Shown here: piece after piece, positions 6,210-7,810 of the stretch
Layout: every line of letters begins with the position of its first letter
Numbering within the stretch: the first letter of the stretch is position 1
DNA from: a candidate division LCP-89 bacterium
GTDB lineage: Bacteria; Electryoneota; B3-LCP
Direction: 5' to 3'
NCBI GenBank assembly: GCA_025774735.1
Contig: JALGZU010000190.1
Coordinates: 1-7,810 of the forward strand
DNA: 7,810 nucleotides
Made by a program: the position numbers and the translations under genes
The notes under the pieces: generated by a model
Databases searched by the model: none
Told to the model about the DNA's origin: nothing
The model's input: only the letters and a program-made list of their open reading frames with translations

Positions 6210-7810
6210 ATGCCGATCCAAATCATAAAAACTATCCTGGTTTTTCTCGCTATCGTGGTCACGATCATCAGCAGCCTCGCCATCGTCGATGGCTTGACGC
6301 TGAAACCCACGGATGGGCTGATCTGGCGTCTGGGACATGATCGCGTTCTGGTCGAATCGGTCACTCCCCGTGGGCCGGGGGAGCGTGCGGGCATACAGAA
6401 GGGGGACCTTATCCTCGGAATAAACCACACTCTGGTGAAGAATCCGAGAGAAGCGGCCTCCATCCTGATGAAACTAGATGTCGGATTGAGAATCCCCTAC
6501 CTGATCCAGCGGGATGATGAGATTCTAACCTTGTACCTGACACCGCAACCCTACCGTACAGGAGATCATAGACTACTTTACAACGCTCTGGTCGGACTCG
6601 TCTTCCTGGGTGTGGGCCTCTATACCTTTCTCCGGAGGCCAAACTTTGCCCCGGCGCGCGTTTTTCTGCTGATGAACCTATGCTTCCTGCTCGTTCTTAC
6701 CTGCAGTTTCCGAGGTAGTCCCTATTACCTGATCGACCTGGTCGTACAGAATGCCGCCAGTTGGGGCCTCGCCTTCCTGGGACCTCTATTTCTTCATTTC
6801 TTCCTGTTATTCCCATCAAAAAAACGGTTTCTCAAGTCCTTCAAGCCCGCCATACCCGCCATCTACCTCATCCCATTCGTCTGGTATACGGTTTATACCC
6901 TCTCACAATATTTCGGGGGGAGAACCATTGGAAGGGAGTTTTTCGGAGTTCAGTTGGAGCTGTGGGCAATCCTGGGGCTTTACCTCATCGCCGGTCTCCT
7001 GGCGTTGACTCACTCCTATCTGCGTAATCCGGATCTACTGGGCCGAAGGCAGACCAAACTCATACTCTGGGGGACCGTTATAGGTCTCTGTCCTTTTATC
7101 GGTTTTTCGATACTGGGCGCTGGCATATTCGGCAGGCATGAACTGTTCTCGCTGGGTGTGTTGCCGCTCATGGCAATCCCTCTCTCTTTCGCATACTCGA
7201 TCATTCGGTACCGGCTTTTGGAGATACAGGTTATCGTCAAGCGCAGTCTGCTCTATTCTCTGCTGACCGGGCTTTTCATCGGCACCTACATGATCATCGT
7301 CAACGTGCTGGGCGGTTGGGTCGATCGGGTGACTCCATTCGGAGGTGGCTTCTTCGGGGTCTTCTTCGTGCTGCTGGTCGCCATCAGTTTCGAACCATCC
7401 CGGGCGAGACTCCAGAAATTCATCAACCGCCTGTTCTACCGGTCTGACTATAATCGCCAGGTTACCCTGAACAGGCTGACGGACTCTCTGCGTTCTTTCG
7501 GCGAGATGAAGCAGTTGGCTGAAGCCACACTCAGAGCGATTGATGACATTTTCCAGCCGGTTCAGGTCACACTCTCCATAATTACCGACAGCCCCGGCGC
7601 CATCGAAGTGGGCCGCTACACTCTGCTAGAAAACCGTATTTGCGAAGAGGTAATAAAACTAGATGAAAATTCACCCGAGGGTGCGCTACCAGATCTGTCC
7701 GACAACGCTCCCAAACACACCCGCAGTAGAGAGACCCTCCACGTGGGTGGGATTCAGGGCTATACTGATGATCACCCGCCCGAGCGGCTGGAACTCCCCA
7801 TCTTCAGCCA
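6210..7810 (+). CDS. PDZ-domain multi-TM membrane sensor, N-terminal 533 residues (cut by window edge)
   Basis: The frame is open from the ATG at 6210-6212 to the right edge with no stop. Residues 7-27 are a TM segment or signal anchor. Residues 38-112 are a PDZ domain (VTPRGPGERAGIQKGDLIL), predicted outside the membrane. About nine further TM segments follow near 122-141, 150-168, 181-201, 213-232, 249-268, 283-304, 311-333, 346-367 and 378-394, including LHFFLLFPSKK, typical of a class of bacterial multi-TM sensors. The linker SRARLQKFINRLFYRSDYNR starts the cytoplasmic part, then a helix (LTDSLRSFGEMKQLAEATL) and the start of a probable GAF-like domain. In relatives with this layout the output is a histidine kinase, SpoIIE-type phosphatase, GGDEF or sigma54-type domain; which one is unknown here. 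It probably senses an envelope peptide or stress. No Shine-Dalgarno is evident at the start; an in-frame stop at 6165-6167 and no other upstream ATG, GTG or TTG support it. The 6068-6209 leader shows only weak promoter-like matches. Confidence 0.85.
   Translation, partial: MPIQIIKTILVFLAIVVTIISSLAIVDGLTLKPTDGLIWRLGHDRVLVESVTPRGPGERAGIQKGDLILGINHTLVKNPREAASILMKLDVGLRIPYLIQRDDEILTLYLTPQPYRTGDHRLLYNALVGLVFLGVGLYTFLRRPNFAPARVFLLMNLCFLLVLTCSFRGSPYYLIDLVVQNAASWGLAFLGPLFLHFFLLFPSKKRFLKSFKPAIPAIYLIPFVWYTVYTLSQYFGGRTIGREFFGVQLELWAILGLYLIAGLLALTHSYLRNPDLLGRRQTKLILWGTVIGLCPFIGFSILGAGIFGRHELFSLGVLPLMAIPLSFAYSIIRYRLLEIQVIVKRSLLYSLLTGLFIGTYMIIVNVLGGWVDRVTPFGGGFFGVFFVLLVAISFEPSRARLQKFINRLFYRSDYNRQVTLNRLTDSLRSFGEMKQLAEATLRAIDDIFQPVQVTLSIITDSPGAIEVGRYTLLENRICEEVIKLDENSPEGALPDLSDNAPKHTRSRETLHVGGIQGYTDDHPPERLELPIFS

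Overview
The window looks like chromosome from a Gram-negative bacterium. Three minus-strand products carry Sec signal peptides, one of them looks like a small outer-membrane beta-barrel, and the UvrA is typically bacterial. The mix of tandem exported TldD-family proteins, a DUF5679-type mini zinc ribbon and a PDZ/multi-TM sensor suggests an FCB-group or related, poorly cultured lineage. That placement is inference only. No mobile element, CRISPR array, tRNA or rRNA was seen.

Minus strand, 1-2552, read right to left: a compact three-gene unit with gaps of about 50 nt. It encodes a small exported barrel-like protein (1941-2552), an exported TldD-family metallopeptidase (234-1891) and the first 59 codons of a second exported TldD-family paralogue (1-178, cut by the window edge). 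The complete TldD gene is split between two frames. A one-base backward shift at 1565-1571 restores a continuous 552-residue protein with an intact HExxxH zinc site. The shift point is a T TTC CCC heptamer with a Shine-Dalgarno-like GGGGAGG 9 nt before it and a possible stem-loop 3 nt after it. That is the layout of a programmed -1 frameshift, although a one-base deletion or assembly error is the simpler explanation.

The 198-bp divergent intergenic region (2553-2750) holds candidate promoters in both directions. Plus strand, 2751-5621: uvrA, the damage-recognition ATPase of nucleotide excision repair, complete with both ATPase modules and both zinc modules.

An AT-rich spacer (5622-5832) with a 23-bp imperfect palindrome and a candidate promoter precedes a 52-residue DUF5679-like zinc-ribbon gene (5833-5991). 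This gene has a strong ribosome binding site and a textbook intrinsic terminator (6027-6067), so it looks like its own transcription unit.

From 6210 to the right edge runs the 5' part of a large membrane sensor: an N-terminal TM segment, a PDZ domain, about nine more TM segments, then a cytoplasmic linker and the start of a probable GAF-like region. Its output domain lies outside the window.

The three blocks (exported TldD unit, DNA repair, and small zinc ribbon plus sensor) show no obvious joint function. The most interesting points are the frameshift site, the tandem exported TldD proteins with a barrel partner, and the truncated PDZ sensor.
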